From: Aquincola tertiaricarbonis
GTDB taxonomy: Bacteria; Pseudomonadota; Gammaproteobacteria; Burkholderiales; Burkholderiaceae_C
DNA: 64,000 nt
NCBI RefSeq assembly: GCF_000969605.1
Contig: NZ_JZUE01000012.1
Location: 124,001 to 188,000, forward strand
Direction: 5' to 3'
Shown: piece after piece, positions 8,687-17,337 of the stretch
Layout of the letters: each line of letters begins with the position of its first letter
Numbering within the stretch: the first letter of the stretch is position 1
Notes under the pieces: model-generated
Database searches by the model: none
What the model was told of the DNA's origin: nothing
The model's input: only the letters and a program-made list of their open reading frames with translations
Position numbers and translations under genes: made by a program

Positions 8687-9681
8687 CGCAGGCGACCTTG
8701 GCAAGCCACCCCACCGCGGCCGGGCCGCTGCATGCGGCCGCCAGCCGGCCGCTGCTGGCGCTGCAGGCCGTGGGCAAGCGCTACAGCGGCCACGGCGGCA
8801 CTGCGGTGCACGCGCTGGACGGCATCGACCTGCACGTCGGCCACCACGAGACGCTGGGCCTGGTGGGCGAGAGCGGCTGCGGCAAGTCCACCCTGGCCCG
8901 CGCAGTGATGCGGCTGGTGAGCGTGGACAAAGGCCCCATCGTCTTCGACGGCGACGACATCACCCACCGCCCGCGCCGGGCGCTGGCGCCGCAGCGCGCG
9001 CGCATGCAGATGGTGTTCCAGGACCCGTATGCCTCGCTCAATCCGCGGCTGACGATCGGCCGCGCGCTGGAGGAGCCGCTGCGCGTGCAGGGCCGGGGCG
9101 GCAGCAGCGCAGAGCGGCGCGAGCGGGTGCAGGCGATGCTGGCCCGCGTGGGCCTGCGGCCCGAGATGGCGCAGCGCCATCCGCACGAGTTCTCCGGCGG
9201 CCAGCGCCAGCGCGTGGCCATCGCCCGCGCGCTGATGCTGGAGCCCGAGCTGCTGGTGTGCGACGAGGCGGTGTCGGCGTTGGACGTGTCGGTGCGCGCC
9301 CAGGTGCTCAACCTGCTGCTCGACCTGCGCGAGCACTTCGGCCTGGCGGGCCTGTTCATCTCGCACGACCTGGCGGTGGTGCGCCACATGGCCGACCGCG
9401 TGGCAGTGATGTTCCGTGGCCGCGTGGTGGAACTGGCCCCGCGCGACAGCCTGTGGCGCACGCCGCTGCATCCCTACACCCGCGCGCTGATCGCCGCCAC
9501 GCCCGGCCTGCACCGGCCGGCTGGCCCCGTGGCGCCCGCTGCAGCGGCCGAGGCGCCGGCTGCCGCCGAGGGCTGCGCCTTCCGCCACCGCTGCCCGCTG
9601 GCCAGCAGCCGCTGCCGCAGCGAAGCCCCGCCGCTGCGCCCGATGGACGGCGGCCACCAGGTGGCCTGCCACCACGTCTGA
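8683..9681 (+). CDS. Dipeptide-type ABC transporter ATP-binding protein (DppF-like)
   Basis: A 332-residue ATPase with Walker A GESGCGKS, Q-loop FQDPYASLNPRLTIG, signature [15 protein letters not shown], Walker B LLVCDEAVSALD and the H-loop LFISHDLAVV. The C-terminal cysteine segment CAFRHRCPLASSRC matches the OppF/DppF tail. It starts in an ATGA overlap with its partner and completes the five-component importer that begins with the family-5 binding protein. Confidence 0.92.
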   Translation: MTQATLASHPTAAGPLHAAASRPLLALQAVGKRYSGHGGTAVHALDGIDLHVGHHETLGLVGESGCGKSTLARAVMRLVSVDKGPIVFDGDDITHRPRRALAPQRARMQMVFQDPYASLNPRLTIGRALEEPLRVQGRGGSSAERRERVQAMLARVGLRPEMAQRHPHEFSGGQRQRVAIARALMLEPELLVCDEAVSALDVSVRAQVLNLLLDLREHFGLAGLFISHDLAVVRHMADRVAVMFRGRVVELAPRDSLWRTPLHPYTRALIAATPGLHRPAGPVAPAAAAEAPAAAEGCAFRHRCPLASSRCRSEAPPLRPMDGGHQVACHHV

Positions 9682-9701
9682 ACACCCCCGAGGAGTACCC
9701 G

Positions 9702-10556
9702 ATGACGCATGCCCTTGCCCTGCCCCGCCGCGCGCTGGTCGCCAGCCTGCTGGCCGCCGCGTTGCCGCTGATGGCGCAGACCGCGACGCCGACCACCGAA
9801 ATCCTGCGCGTGGGCTTCATGCCCGGGCCTTACCGCGATGCCTTCCGCATCGGCATCGAGCCGCAGCTCAAGCGCCAGGGCTACGAGGTGCAGTACGTGG
9901 AGTTCAGCCAGGGCGTGCAGCCCAACGACGCGGTGGAGCGTGGGCAGATCCACGCCAACATCTTCCAGCACTCGGTGTACCTGGAGGCGAGCAACCAGCG
10001 CCAGAAGTTCGACCTGGTGCCCATCGTGCACGTGCCCACGCCGCCGATGGGCCTGTACAGCAAGCGCTGGAAGTCGCTGGCCGAGGTGCCCGACGGCGCC
10101 ACCGTCACCGTGCCCTCGGACCCGGTGAACACCGCCCGCGCACTGCGCATCCTGGAAGCGGCCGGCTGGCTCACGATCAAGCCCGGCGTGGACGCGGCCA
10201 GCGTCTCGGAGCGCGACCTGGCCAGCAACCCGAAGAAGCTGAAGATCGTGCCGCTGGACGCCGCGCAGGCCCCGCGCTCGCTGGACGACGCCGACCTGGC
10301 CGCCATCCATGGCAACTTCGCGGTGGCCTATGGGCTGAAGCTCACCGAGTCGCTCAAGCTGGAGGCGATGACGCTGCCCTACGTGAACGTGGTGGCCGTC
10401 AAGCGCAGCCAGCAGAACGCGAAGTTCGCCAAGGACATCGTGGCCGCGTACCAGAGCCCGCAGTTCCAGCAGGCCTTCGAGGCCAATCCGGTGTGGAAGG
10501 GCTACCGGCTGCCCGACTACTTCAAGCCGTCCAGCGTGGCGACCGCCAAGCCATGA
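9702..10556 (+). CDS. MetQ/NlpA-family substrate-binding protein
   Basis: The 284-residue protein has a signal peptide (LALPRRALVASLLAAALPLMA) and the NlpA/MetQ fold: EYQL-like segment LRVGFMPGPYRDAFRIGIEPQLKRQGYEV, then VEFSQGVQPNDAVERGQIHANIFQHSVYLE and AQAPRSLDDADLAAIHGNFA. No lipobox cysteine is evident after the signal, so it is probably a soluble periplasmic protein. Members bind methionine or related sulfur amino acids. A GAGGAG ribosome-binding site precedes the ATG. No MetN/MetI pair is adjacent; the pair at 34.3-35.8 kb could serve it. Confidence 0.85.
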   Translation: MTHALALPRRALVASLLAAALPLMAQTATPTTEILRVGFMPGPYRDAFRIGIEPQLKRQGYEVQYVEFSQGVQPNDAVERGQIHANIFQHSVYLEASNQRQKFDLVPIVHVPTPPMGLYSKRWKSLAEVPDGATVTVPSDPVNTARALRILEAAGWLTIKPGVDAASVSERDLASNPKKLKIVPLDAAQAPRSLDDADLAAIHGNFAVAYGLKLTESLKLEAMTLPYVNVVAVKRSQQNAKFAKDIVAAYQSPQFQQAFEANPVWKGYRLPDYFKPSSVATAKP

Positions 10557-11878
10557 GCCGGCAGCTCAAGCTCGGCGCGTACTTCACCGGCTCTGCGGTG
10601 CAGGGCGACAGCTGGCGCCACCCTGCGGCGGACATCGACGCCGCCTGGAACGTGCAGCGCTACGTCTTGTATGCGCGCAAGCTGGAGGCGGCCTGCTTAG
10701 ACGCCATCTTCTTCTACGACAACGTGTTCGCGGCCACCGACCCGGCCACGGTGGCGCACAGCCCGCAGGCCCCGCGCTGGGAGCCGATGGTGCTGCTGGC
10801 CGCGCTGGCCACCGCCACCGAGCGCATCGGCCTGGTGGGCTCGGTGAGCACCAGCTACAGCGAGCCCTACAACGTGGCCCGCGCCTTTGCCTCGCTCGAC
10901 CACCTCAGCGGCGGCCGCGCCGGCTGGAACGTGGTGACGTCCACCGGCGGCGGCGAGAACTTCAACCTCGACGGCCACCGCGACCATGCCGACCGCTACG
11001 AACGCGCGCACGAATTCGTCGACGTGGTCACCGGCCTGTGGGACAGCTGGGCCGACGATGCCTTCCTCACCGACAAGGCCAGCGGCCGCTGGGCCGACCC
11101 GACCAGGCTGCATGTGCTGCACCACCGCGGCAAGCACTTCCAGGTGCGCGGCCCGCTGAATGCGCCGCGCCCGCTGCAGGGCTGGCCGGTGATCTCGCAG
11201 GCCGGCGCGTCGGAAGACGGCAAGGCCCTGGCCGCCCGCGTGGGCGAGATGCTCTACACCGCCGCGCAGGACATCGACGAAGCGCGCGCCTTCTATGCCG
11301 ACGTGAAGCGGCGCGCCGCGGCCCACGGCCGTGCGCCGCACCAGATCCAGATCCTGCCGGGCGTGATGCCGGTGATCGGCCGCAGCCAGGCCGAAGCCGA
11401 CGACAAGTGGGGTGCGCTGCTGCAGGCGCGCGATGCCGACGTGGTGCTGCGCGCGCTGGGCAGCTACGCCAGCCTGGGCATCGACCTCACGCGGCTGCCG
11501 CTGGATGCGCAGGTGGAGCTGCCCGAGCACATCCCGCTGACCAACAGCCACCAGAGCCGGCAGAAGCTGCTGGTGGACTGGATCCGCAAGGAGCGGCCGA
11601 CGGTGCAGCAGCTCTACACCCGCTGGAGCGCCGGCGGCCACCGCATGCTGGTGGGCACGCCACAGGCCATCGCCGACGACTTCGAGCACTGGTTCTCCAC
11701 CGGAGCGGCCGACGGCTTCAACGTGATGTTCAGCAGCACGCCCGGCGGGCTGGACGACTTCGTGCAGCTGGTGGTGCCCGAGCTGCAGCGGCGCGGCCTG
11801 TTCCGCAGCGCCTATTCGGGCCGCACGCTGCGTGAGCACCTGGGGCTGGCGCGCGTGCCGAACCGCTTCTTCGCCTAG
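10553..11878 (+). CDS. LLM-class flavin-dependent monooxygenase, NtaA/SnaA/DszA/SoxA family
   Basis: A 441-residue protein with the luciferase-like TIM barrel of the NtaA/DszA subfamily. Landmarks are LKLGAYF at the start, [14 protein letters not shown] near residues 115-128 (the FMN phosphate region), [18 protein letters not shown], and the C-terminal [33 protein letters not shown]-type segment. These two-component enzymes use FMNH2 and oxygen to cleave C-S or C-N bonds. As the last gene of the aldolase/peptide-ABC operon it likely desulfurises the imported compound, with reduced flavin from MsuE or another reductase. The start overlaps the previous stop (ATGA). Confidence 0.88.
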   Translation: MSRQLKLGAYFTGSAVQGDSWRHPAADIDAAWNVQRYVLYARKLEAACLDAIFFYDNVFAATDPATVAHSPQAPRWEPMVLLAALATATERIGLVGSVSTSYSEPYNVARAFASLDHLSGGRAGWNVVTSTGGGENFNLDGHRDHADRYERAHEFVDVVTGLWDSWADDAFLTDKASGRWADPTRLHVLHHRGKHFQVRGPLNAPRPLQGWPVISQAGASEDGKALAARVGEMLYTAAQDIDEARAFYADVKRRAAAHGRAPHQIQILPGVMPVIGRSQAEADDKWGALLQARDADVVLRALGSYASLGIDLTRLPLDAQVELPEHIPLTNSHQSRQKLLVDWIRKERPTVQQLYTRWSAGGHRMLVGTPQAIADDFEHWFSTGAADGFNVMFSSTPGGLDDFVQLVVPELQRRGLFRSAYSGRTLREHLGLARVPNRFFA

Positions 11879-13428
11879 GCCGCCACGCGGAAGCGCGCGG
11901 CCACGCCGGCCAGGCGTTGCGCCTGATCCTGCAGGCTTTGCGCCGCGGCGGCCGACTGCTCCACCAGCGCCGCGTTCTGCTGCGTCATGTGGTCCAGCTC
12001 GCTCACCGCGCGGCCGATCTCGCCGATGCCGGTGCTCTGCTCGCCCGAGGCATGGCTGATCTCGGCCACGATGCCGTTGACACGCCGTACGCTCTCCACG
12101 ATCTCGGCCATCGTGCTGCCCGCGCCCTGCACCAGGCGCGCGCCCGATTCCACGCTCTGCACCGAGTCGCCGATCAGCTGCTTGATCTCCTTGGCCGCCT
12201 CGGCACTGCGCTGGGCCAGGCTGCGCACCTCACCGGCCACCACCGCAAAGCCGCGGCCCTGCTCGCCGGCGCGCGCGGCTTCCACCGCCGCGTTCAAGGC
12301 CAGGATGTTGGTCTGGAAGGCGATGCCGTCGATCACGCCGATGATGTCCGCGATCTTGCGCGAGCTGTCGCTGATGGACTGCATGGTGTTCACCACGTCG
12401 CCCACCACCGCGCCGCCCTGCTCGGCCACCTGGCAGGCCGTGCCGGCCAGTGCATTGGCCTGCGCGGCCGCCTGGGCGCTGTGCTGCACCGTGCCGGTGA
12501 GCTGCTCCATCGCGCTGGCGGTTTCCTGCAGGTTGCTCGCGGTCTGCTCGGTGCGCTGGCTCAGGTCGGTGTTGCCGGTGGCCACCTCGCGGCTGGCGGT
12601 GGCGATCGAATCGCTGGCCACCTGCACTTCGCGCACCAGCTGCGACAGCGTGCCCTGCATGGCCTGCAGCTCGTCCACCACGCCGATGACCTCGTCGCGG
12701 CCACGCGGCGCGTCAGGCTCGGGCGTCAGGTCGCCGGCAGCCACGCGGCGTGCCAGGCGCGATGCATGGTTCAGCGGCTTGAGGATGGAGGCCGTGAGCG
12801 CCCAGCCCAGCGCTGCCGAGGCCAGCATGCCCGCCAGCACGCCGGCCAGCAGCAGGCCCTGCCCGGTGCGGGCCGAGGCCACCGCCTGGTCGCGCTGCGC
12901 GGCCACCAGGTCGGCCTCGTGCCGGGCCAGCGCATCGACTGCTTCCACATAGGCACCGGCGGCCGGGCGCAGCTGGCTTTCCAGCTCCGCGGCGGTCACC
13001 TTCTCGCCGGCCGCATCGCGCTTGACCAGCGCGGTGCGCACCTCGCGGAAGCGGTCGCCGGCGCTGTCGATGTCCTTCATCAGCGCGGCCGAGCGTTCAT
13101 CGTCGATCAACGATTCCAGCCGCTTGCGCAGCTCGGCCGAGCGCTTGGAGGTGCGCTTGCGGTCGGCATCCACGCGGGCGGCCAGGGCCTTGTCGTCGCT
13201 GGCCAGCAGCGCTTCGGCGCGAAAGGCGCTGATCTCCACGATGCCGTGCAGCTCGCGGGCCAGCATGGCGCGCTCCGCCGCCGCGCCGCCAAGCTGCGCG
13301 GCCGCATCGCCCAGCTGCTGCAGGCGCCAGATGCCCACGCCGGAGGCCATCGTCATCAACCCGGCCACGGCGGCCAGGCACAAGGTGAGGCGGGCACGCA
13401 GCCGGAGCTGCAGCAACAACGAAGTCAT
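11875..13428 (-). CDS. Methyl-accepting chemotaxis protein
   Basis: A 517-residue chemoreceptor: first membrane helix about residues 14-35, a short helical periplasmic domain, second membrane helix about 190-213, a HAMP linker, then the cytoplasmic signalling domain with the highly conserved hairpin region [44 protein letters not shown] (given only as landmark). The ligand domain is four-helix-like; no specific sensor can be named. No C-terminal NWETF-type tether is seen. Its stop codon overlaps that of the convergent monooxygenase gene. A taxis response to sulfur compounds is possible but only suggested by position. Confidence 0.92.
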   Translation of the reverse strand: MTSLLLQLRLRARLTLCLAAVAGLMTMASGVGIWRLQQLGDAAAQLGGAAAERAMLARELHGIVEISAFRAEALLASDDKALAARVDADRKRTSKRSAELRKRLESLIDDERSAALMKDIDSAGDRFREVRTALVKRDAAGEKVTAAELESQLRPAAGAYVEAVDALARHEADLVAAQRDQAVASARTGQGLLLAGVLAGMLASAALGWALTASILKPLNHASRLARRVAAGDLTPEPDAPRGRDEVIGVVDELQAMQGTLSQLVREVQVASDSIATASREVATGNTDLSQRTEQTASNLQETASAMEQLTGTVQHSAQAAAQANALAGTACQVAEQGGAVVGDVVNTMQSISDSSRKIADIIGVIDGIAFQTNILALNAAVEAARAGEQGRGFAVVAGEVRSLAQRSAEAAKEIKQLIGDSVQSVESGARLVQGAGSTMAEIVESVRRVNGIVAEISHASGEQSTGIGEIGRAVSELDHMTQQNAALVEQSAAAAQSLQDQAQRLAGVAARFRVAA

Positions 13429-13495
13429 GGAGGGTCGGGGACTGCTACGACCTGTTGCTTATCGTTCGGCCGGCACCGCAACTTGAGCATCCGGC

Positions 13496-14320
13496 CTACA
13501 GCAGCGCCTGCGCCGGCCAGGCCTCGGCGCCCAGCGGCTCGAAGCCGTCGACCAGCAACGCCTGCCGGGCCGCGGCCAGGTGGGGTGCGGCGCAGGCCGC
13601 CTGCAGCGCACGGCGCAGCACGGCCAGCTCCTGCGGCGACGTGCCCAGCGCGGTGATGAGCGGCAGCCCCGGCGCGGATGCGGTGCGCGCCAGCACCTGC
13701 AGGCCGTGCAGCAGCGCCGGCTGGTGGCGCGCGACCAGCGCATGGGTCACGGCATCGATGGCCGCGATGTCCGCCCGGCCCTCGCGCACCGCCGCCAAGG
13801 AGGCGCGATGCGATCCGGTGAACAGCAGGCGGCCGAAGAAGGCCGGCGGCGGCAGGCCGGCCACCGACTGCACCGCCCGGCGCAGCGCCACGCCGCCCGA
13901 GAAGGAGCCGGCATCATTGACCGCCGCCACCCGGCCCGACCAGCCGGCCAGGGCCTGCAGCCCCGCGGCCGGCAAGGCTTCCCCGTCCCGCACCACCAGC
14001 AGGCTGCAGTAGCGCGTGCCTTCGCAGCCCGGCGCTGCATACCGCATCGCGCCCACCACCTGCACCTGGCCGTGCAGCGTCGTCACCAGTGGATGGCCGC
14101 AGGCCTGGCTGAGCAGCAGCCGCGGATGCAGCCAGTGGGCCGGCAGGTCCGCAGGCCAGTCGGGCGTGCCCGGCACGCCGGCCAGGCCTTCGGCCTGCAG
14201 CGCGCCGGCGATGCCCTGCCACCAGGCCTGCACCGCCTGCCGCGGCAGGTCGTACATCGGCAACGAGGCCGGGCGCGGCACCGCGCCGGCGAGGTCGGGG
14301 GTGGGCTTCACCGGCGGCAT
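13496..14320 (-). CDS. PhnD-like (phosphonate/anion family) binding protein without a signal peptide
   Basis: A 274-residue protein resembling phosphate/phosphite/phosphonate-type periplasmic binding proteins: a MYDLPRQAVQAWWQG start, GRVAAVNDAGSFSGGVALRRAV, FFGRLLFTGSHRASLAAVREGRADIAAIDAVTHAL, and a final LALITALGTS-like strand. No export signal is visible at either candidate start (residue 1 or the methionine at 22), so it may act in the cytoplasm or as a scavenger or sensor rather than a transporter component. It lies 30 bases downstream of the desaturase-like gene and probably shares its sulfur-box promoter. The ligand is unknown. Confidence 0.75.
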   Translation of the reverse strand: MPPVKPTPDLAGAVPRPASLPMYDLPRQAVQAWWQGIAGALQAEGLAGVPGTPDWPADLPAHWLHPRLLLSQACGHPLVTTLHGQVQVVGAMRYAAPGCEGTRYCSLLVVRDGEALPAAGLQALAGWSGRVAAVNDAGSFSGGVALRRAVQSVAGLPPPAFFGRLLFTGSHRASLAAVREGRADIAAIDAVTHALVARHQPALLHGLQVLARTASAPGLPLITALGTSPQELAVLRRALQAACAAPHLAAARQALLVDGFEPLGAEAWPAQALL

Positions 14321-14350
14321 GGTCGCATGCGGGCAGGGCCGCGGCGTGCT

Positions 14351-15241
14351 TCAGGGCTGATGGCGGTGCACCGGCGAATCGATGGGCCGCAGCGCATGGC
14401 GGCGCAGCAGGCTGCCGTAGCCCGGCACCAGGAAGCCGCCATTGCGCACCAGCACCTCGGCCCGCCGGGCCAGGTACTCGCGACGGATGCGCCACCACGG
14501 CAGGCCGGGCTGCGCATGGTGAACCGCGTGGTAGTTGTTGTTGAGGAAGAGCCAGCGCCAGAACCAGCCGGCCTCGTTCACCACCACCCGGTGCGCTGCC
14601 TGCTCGGCGGGCCGGTGCTCGTAGAACGACCGCAGCATGGCCAGGCCCAGCGCGGGATAGCACACCCCCAGCAGGTAGTGCAGCGGGTGGATGCCGGCCT
14701 GCTGCTGCAGCAGCCACAGCAGGCCGGCCAGCAGCGCCAGGTGCTGCAGCCAGCAGCCCAGCTGCGAGAAGTCGCCGCGCAGCGGCCGGCGCAGCATGTC
14801 GGCCCAGGTCGGCAGGATGACCATGGCCGGACCCAGCAGCACCCGGCCCAGCACGGTGCGCTGCGCATGGCGCAGCCAGCGGCCGGTGCGGCCCAGGCGG
14901 GCATAGTGGTCGGCGCTCACGTAGTTGCTCTCGGGGTCGATGCCGGGCTGGGTGAGCAGCTCGTCCCGGTGGTGCGCCAGGTGGGTATCGCGGTACAGGT
15001 CGTAGGGGAACCAGGCGGCCAGTGGCAGCAGGCCCAGCCAGCGGTTGATGCGCTCGCTGCGCGTGGGGTGGCCATGCAGCAGCTCATGCTGCAGGCTCAT
15101 GTGCCAGCAGCAGGCCAGCGCCAGCAGACCGCTGCCGGCCAGCGGGCCCAGCACCGGCAACGCGGCCACCGCGGCCAGCCAGGCCGCATGCACGACGACG
15201 ATCAAGGCCCAGGTGGGCCATTCGATGGCGGCTGATCTCAT
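14351..15241 (-). CDS. Fatty-acid-desaturase-like membrane di-iron enzyme
   Basis: The 296-residue protein has the three histidine boxes of the membrane desaturase/hydroxylase superfamily: HELLHGH near residues 70-76, HLAHH near 105-109 and NNYHAVHH near 235-242. Several hydrophobic segments lie between them. Members use two irons and oxygen to desaturate or hydroxylate lipids or alkane-like compounds. The start was set at the ATG directly after a sulfur-box promoter whose -10 ends eight bases upstream, so the mRNA would be nearly leaderless. Control by the same element as the sulfonate operons suggests oxidation of a hydrophobic sulfur compound or membrane remodelling; that is speculative. 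Confidence 0.82.
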   Translation of the reverse strand: MRSAAIEWPTWALIVVVHAAWLAAVAALPVLGPLAGSGLLALACCWHMSLQHELLHGHPTRSERINRWLGLLPLAAWFPYDLYRDTHLAHHRDELLTQPGIDPESNYVSADHYARLGRTGRWLRHAQRTVLGRVLLGPAMVILPTWADMLRRPLRGDFSQLGCWLQHLALLAGLLWLLQQQAGIHPLHYLLGVCYPALGLAMLRSFYEHRPAEQAAHRVVVNEAGWFWRWLFLNNNYHAVHHAQPGLPWWRIRREYLARRAEVLVRNGGFLVPGYGSLLRRHALRPIDSPVHRHQP

Positions 15242-15248
15242 GGCCCCC

Positions 15249-15301
15249 ACCGTAGACACCAGCGCTTCATCGGCCAACGAATGGATGCGCGCTTGGTTAT
15301 G
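15249..15301 (-). promoter_or_regulatory. Sulfur-box promoter of the desaturase-like/PhnD-like operon
   Basis: Read on the minus strand, CATAACC starts at 15301, TTCGTTGG at 15281, and the -10 hexamer TACGGT at 15254, exactly 47 bases after the first base. The predicted transcription start falls on or next to the ATG at 15241. Confidence 0.65.
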
Positions 15302-15471
15302 CGCAAAGCCTGCCAACGGTCGGGCCACCGCCATATTCGGCCGCCGCATGCGGGCATGCACAAAGATTCGGCGCCAGCCGCGGCCGGGCTGGCTACGCTG
15401 CAGGCGAGACAGCAAACGGCAGAACAAGAGCGGCATGTCTCCTGGCCCCCAGCGGTGGGCGGCCTTTTCCA

Positions 15472-15498
15472 GGGCCCGCGCAAGCGGGCCCTTCTTTT
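15472..15498 (+). terminator. Rho-independent terminator on the plus strand with no obvious upstream gene
   Basis: GGGCCCGC (15472-15479) pairs with GCGGGCCC (15484-15491) across a four-base loop and is followed by TTCTTTT. The 350-base gap 15242-15591 has no credible plus-strand protein gene before this hairpin; on the minus strand it carries only the sulfur box at 15249-15301. The terminator could end an unannotated small RNA or act as an attenuator ahead of the amidotransferase gene. Confidence 0.55.
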
Positions 15499-15591
15499 GG
15501 CGCTCCAGCGTCCGCATGTCGATCAAAGGAAATCGCGCTTCGGTTCGCCGCGCCGCGGCCGAAGAATGGGGCACGGCTTCTCACGCGCGCC

Positions 15592-16401
15592 ATGTGCCAA
15601 CTGCTTGCGATCAACAGCAACGTGCCTACCGCGGCCACGTTTTCGTTCACCGGCTTTTCCGCGCGCGGCGGCGCCACGGACCACCATGCCGACGGCTGGG
15701 GCATGGCCTTCCACGACGGCGAGGCGCCGCGTCTGTTCCATGACGCCGGCCGCGCCTGCGATGCGCCGCTGGCCGAGTTCCTGCGCCAGCATCCGGTGCG
15801 CGCGCGCACGGTGCTGGCGCATGTGCGCAAGGCCACGCAGGGCGCGGTGGGCCTGGCCAATTGCCATCCCTTCACCCGTGAGTGGCGCGGCCGCAGCTGG
15901 GTGTTCGCGCACAACGGCGACCTGAAGGGCTTCCGCCCACCGCTGGACGGCAGCCACCTGCCGCTGGGCCAGACCGACAGCGAGCATGCGTTCTGCTGGC
16001 TGCTGCAGCGGCTGCGCCAGGCCTTCGGCGGCGGCCAGGGCCCGGCGCCGCACTGGCAGGCGCTGGCGCCGGTGCTGGCCGAACTGCTGCCGCAGGTCAG
16101 CCGCCACGGCAGCTTCAACATGCTGCTGACCGATGGCCATGCGCTGTATGCCCACGGCAGCACCCACCTGCACTGGGTGGCGCGGCAGCATCCCTTCCCG
16201 CGCGCGCGCCTGGTCGATTGCGACCTGGAGCTGGACCTGGCCGGCGCCAACGGCCCCGGCGACCGCATGGTGGTGGTGGCCACCCAGCCGCTGACCAGCA
16301 CCGAGCCCTGGCAGCCCTTCCAGCCCGGCGAGCTGCAGGTCTTCGAGGCCGGCCGCAGCGTGTGGCGGCAGGCGCCGCCGGTGCTGGCGGCGGCGGCCTG
16401 A
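15592..16401 (+). CDS. Class II glutamine amidotransferase (YafJ-like)
   Basis: A 269-residue Ntn-type glutaminase domain protein. The sequence begins MCQLLAINS, so Cys2 becomes the N-terminal nucleophile after methionine removal. The substrate-binding motifs LAHVRKATQG, NCHPF and FAHNGDLKGF follow, then the family-typical TDSEHAFCWLL. It has no synthase domain, like E. coli YafJ and EgtC-type amidohydrolases. The physiological substrate is not evident from the neighbours. It is convergent with the AtsK-like operon; a GC-rich hairpin lies between their ends. Confidence 0.88.
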   Translation: MCQLLAINSNVPTAATFSFTGFSARGGATDHHADGWGMAFHDGEAPRLFHDAGRACDAPLAEFLRQHPVRARTVLAHVRKATQGAVGLANCHPFTREWRGRSWVFAHNGDLKGFRPPLDGSHLPLGQTDSEHAFCWLLQRLRQAFGGGQGPAPHWQALAPVLAELLPQVSRHGSFNMLLTDGHALYAHGSTHLHWVARQHPFPRARLVDCDLELDLAGANGPGDRMVVVATQPLTSTEPWQPFQPGELQVFEAGRSVWRQAPPVLAAAA

Positions 16402-16402
16402 G

Positions 16403-16426
16403 CGGCCCGGCCCTCGCGCCGGGCCG
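16403..16426. terminator. Hairpin between convergent genes, probable shared terminator
   Basis: Nine-base arms CGGCCCGGC (16403-16411) and GCCGGGCCG (16418-16426) flank a six-base loop in the 31-base gap between two convergent genes. Only a weak T run (TT) follows, so termination efficiency is uncertain. Confidence 0.45.
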
Positions 16427-16432
16427 TTCCTA

Positions 16433-17320
16433 TCACCCCGCCTGGTGCACCCGGCTGCGCTGCCCGTCCACCGACACCGGCACGTCGCCGGCCACCGTCA
16501 CCCGGCGCACCACGCGGTGCTGGTCGCCGTAGTCGTTGGTGGCGTAGTGCTGGGTGGCGCGGTTGTCCCAGATGGCCACATCGCCCTGCTGCCAGCGCCA
16601 GCGCACGGTGTTCTCCAGCCGCGTGATGTGGTTCTGGAACAGCTGGTAGAGCAGGTCGCTGTCCTGCGTGTTGTAGCCGATGAAGCGCTGGATGAAGTGG
16701 CCCGAAACCAGCGTGCGCTCGCCCGTCACCGGGTGCACCCGCACCAGCGGATGCTCGGCCTCGATGCGCTTGCGGGTGAACAACTCCTGGTACTTCTTCG
16801 CGCCATGGGCATCGGGCTCGATGCGGGTGGCGGCATAGTCGTAATGGTTGCCGTGCAGCGCCCACAGCTGGTCGGCCAGCGACTTCAGCGAGGCCGGCAG
16901 CTCGTCATAGGCCAGCGCGGTGTTGGCCCATACCGTGTCGCCGCCGTAGGCCGGGATCACCACCGCCCGCAGGATGCTGACCTGCGGATAGTCCACCTCG
17001 AAGGTGACGTCGGTGTGCCAGGAGTTGGCGCGGCCGCCGTGGCGCGAGTCCAGCTCCAGCAGCCGGGTGCCGTCCTTCGACGGCACGGTGGGGTGCTCCA
17101 CCAGCTCGCCGAACAGGCGGGCGAAGGCCTCCTGCCCCGCATCGTCCAGGTGCTGCTGGCCGCGCACGAAGAGCACCTTGTGGCGGTACAGCGCCTGCCG
17201 CAGCGCGTCGAAGGTCTCGGGTGCCAGCTGGCCCGACAGCCGCAGGCCGCGCACTTCGGCGCCGATGCGGCCGGCCACCGGCACGATGTCCAGGTTCACT
17301 TGATCGATGACTGCACTCAT
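16433..17320 (-). CDS. atsK: AtsK-like alkyl sulfate/2-oxoglutarate dioxygenase (TauD/TfdA family)
   Basis: A 295-residue non-haem iron dioxygenase. The iron facial triad is visible as H102-x-D104 (SWHTDVTF) and H258 (DNRATQHYA), and the 2-oxoglutarate-binding arginines are R269 and R273. Length and many segments (VAGRIGAEVRGLRLSG, HPTVPSKDGTRLLELD, RLENTVRWRWQQGDVAIWDN) closely match what I know of Pseudomonas AtsK, which oxidises alkyl sulfate esters to aldehyde plus sulfate. TauD-type taurine activity is the main alternative. It is the last gene of the leftward sulfonate operon. Confidence 0.85.
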   Translation of the reverse strand: MSAVIDQVNLDIVPVAGRIGAEVRGLRLSGQLAPETFDALRQALYRHKVLFVRGQQHLDDAGQEAFARLFGELVEHPTVPSKDGTRLLELDSRHGGRANSWHTDVTFEVDYPQVSILRAVVIPAYGGDTVWANTALAYDELPASLKSLADQLWALHGNHYDYAATRIEPDAHGAKKYQELFTRKRIEAEHPLVRVHPVTGERTLVSGHFIQRFIGYNTQDSDLLYQLFQNHITRLENTVRWRWQQGDVAIWDNRATQHYATNDYGDQHRVVRRVTVAGDVPVSVDGQRSRVHQAG

Positions 17321-17337
17321 GGTTCTCCTCCTGGGGT

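Noticed and set aside
12771-13656. Plus-strand open frames opposite the chemoreceptor
   Set aside because: The minus strand has a complete methyl-accepting chemotaxis protein; the plus-strand products match nothing.
15520-15580. Sulfur box upstream of the glutamine amidotransferase gene
   Set aside because: A partial resemblance (GATCAAAGGAAATC, then TTCGG) lacks the CATAACC element and the fixed -10 position.
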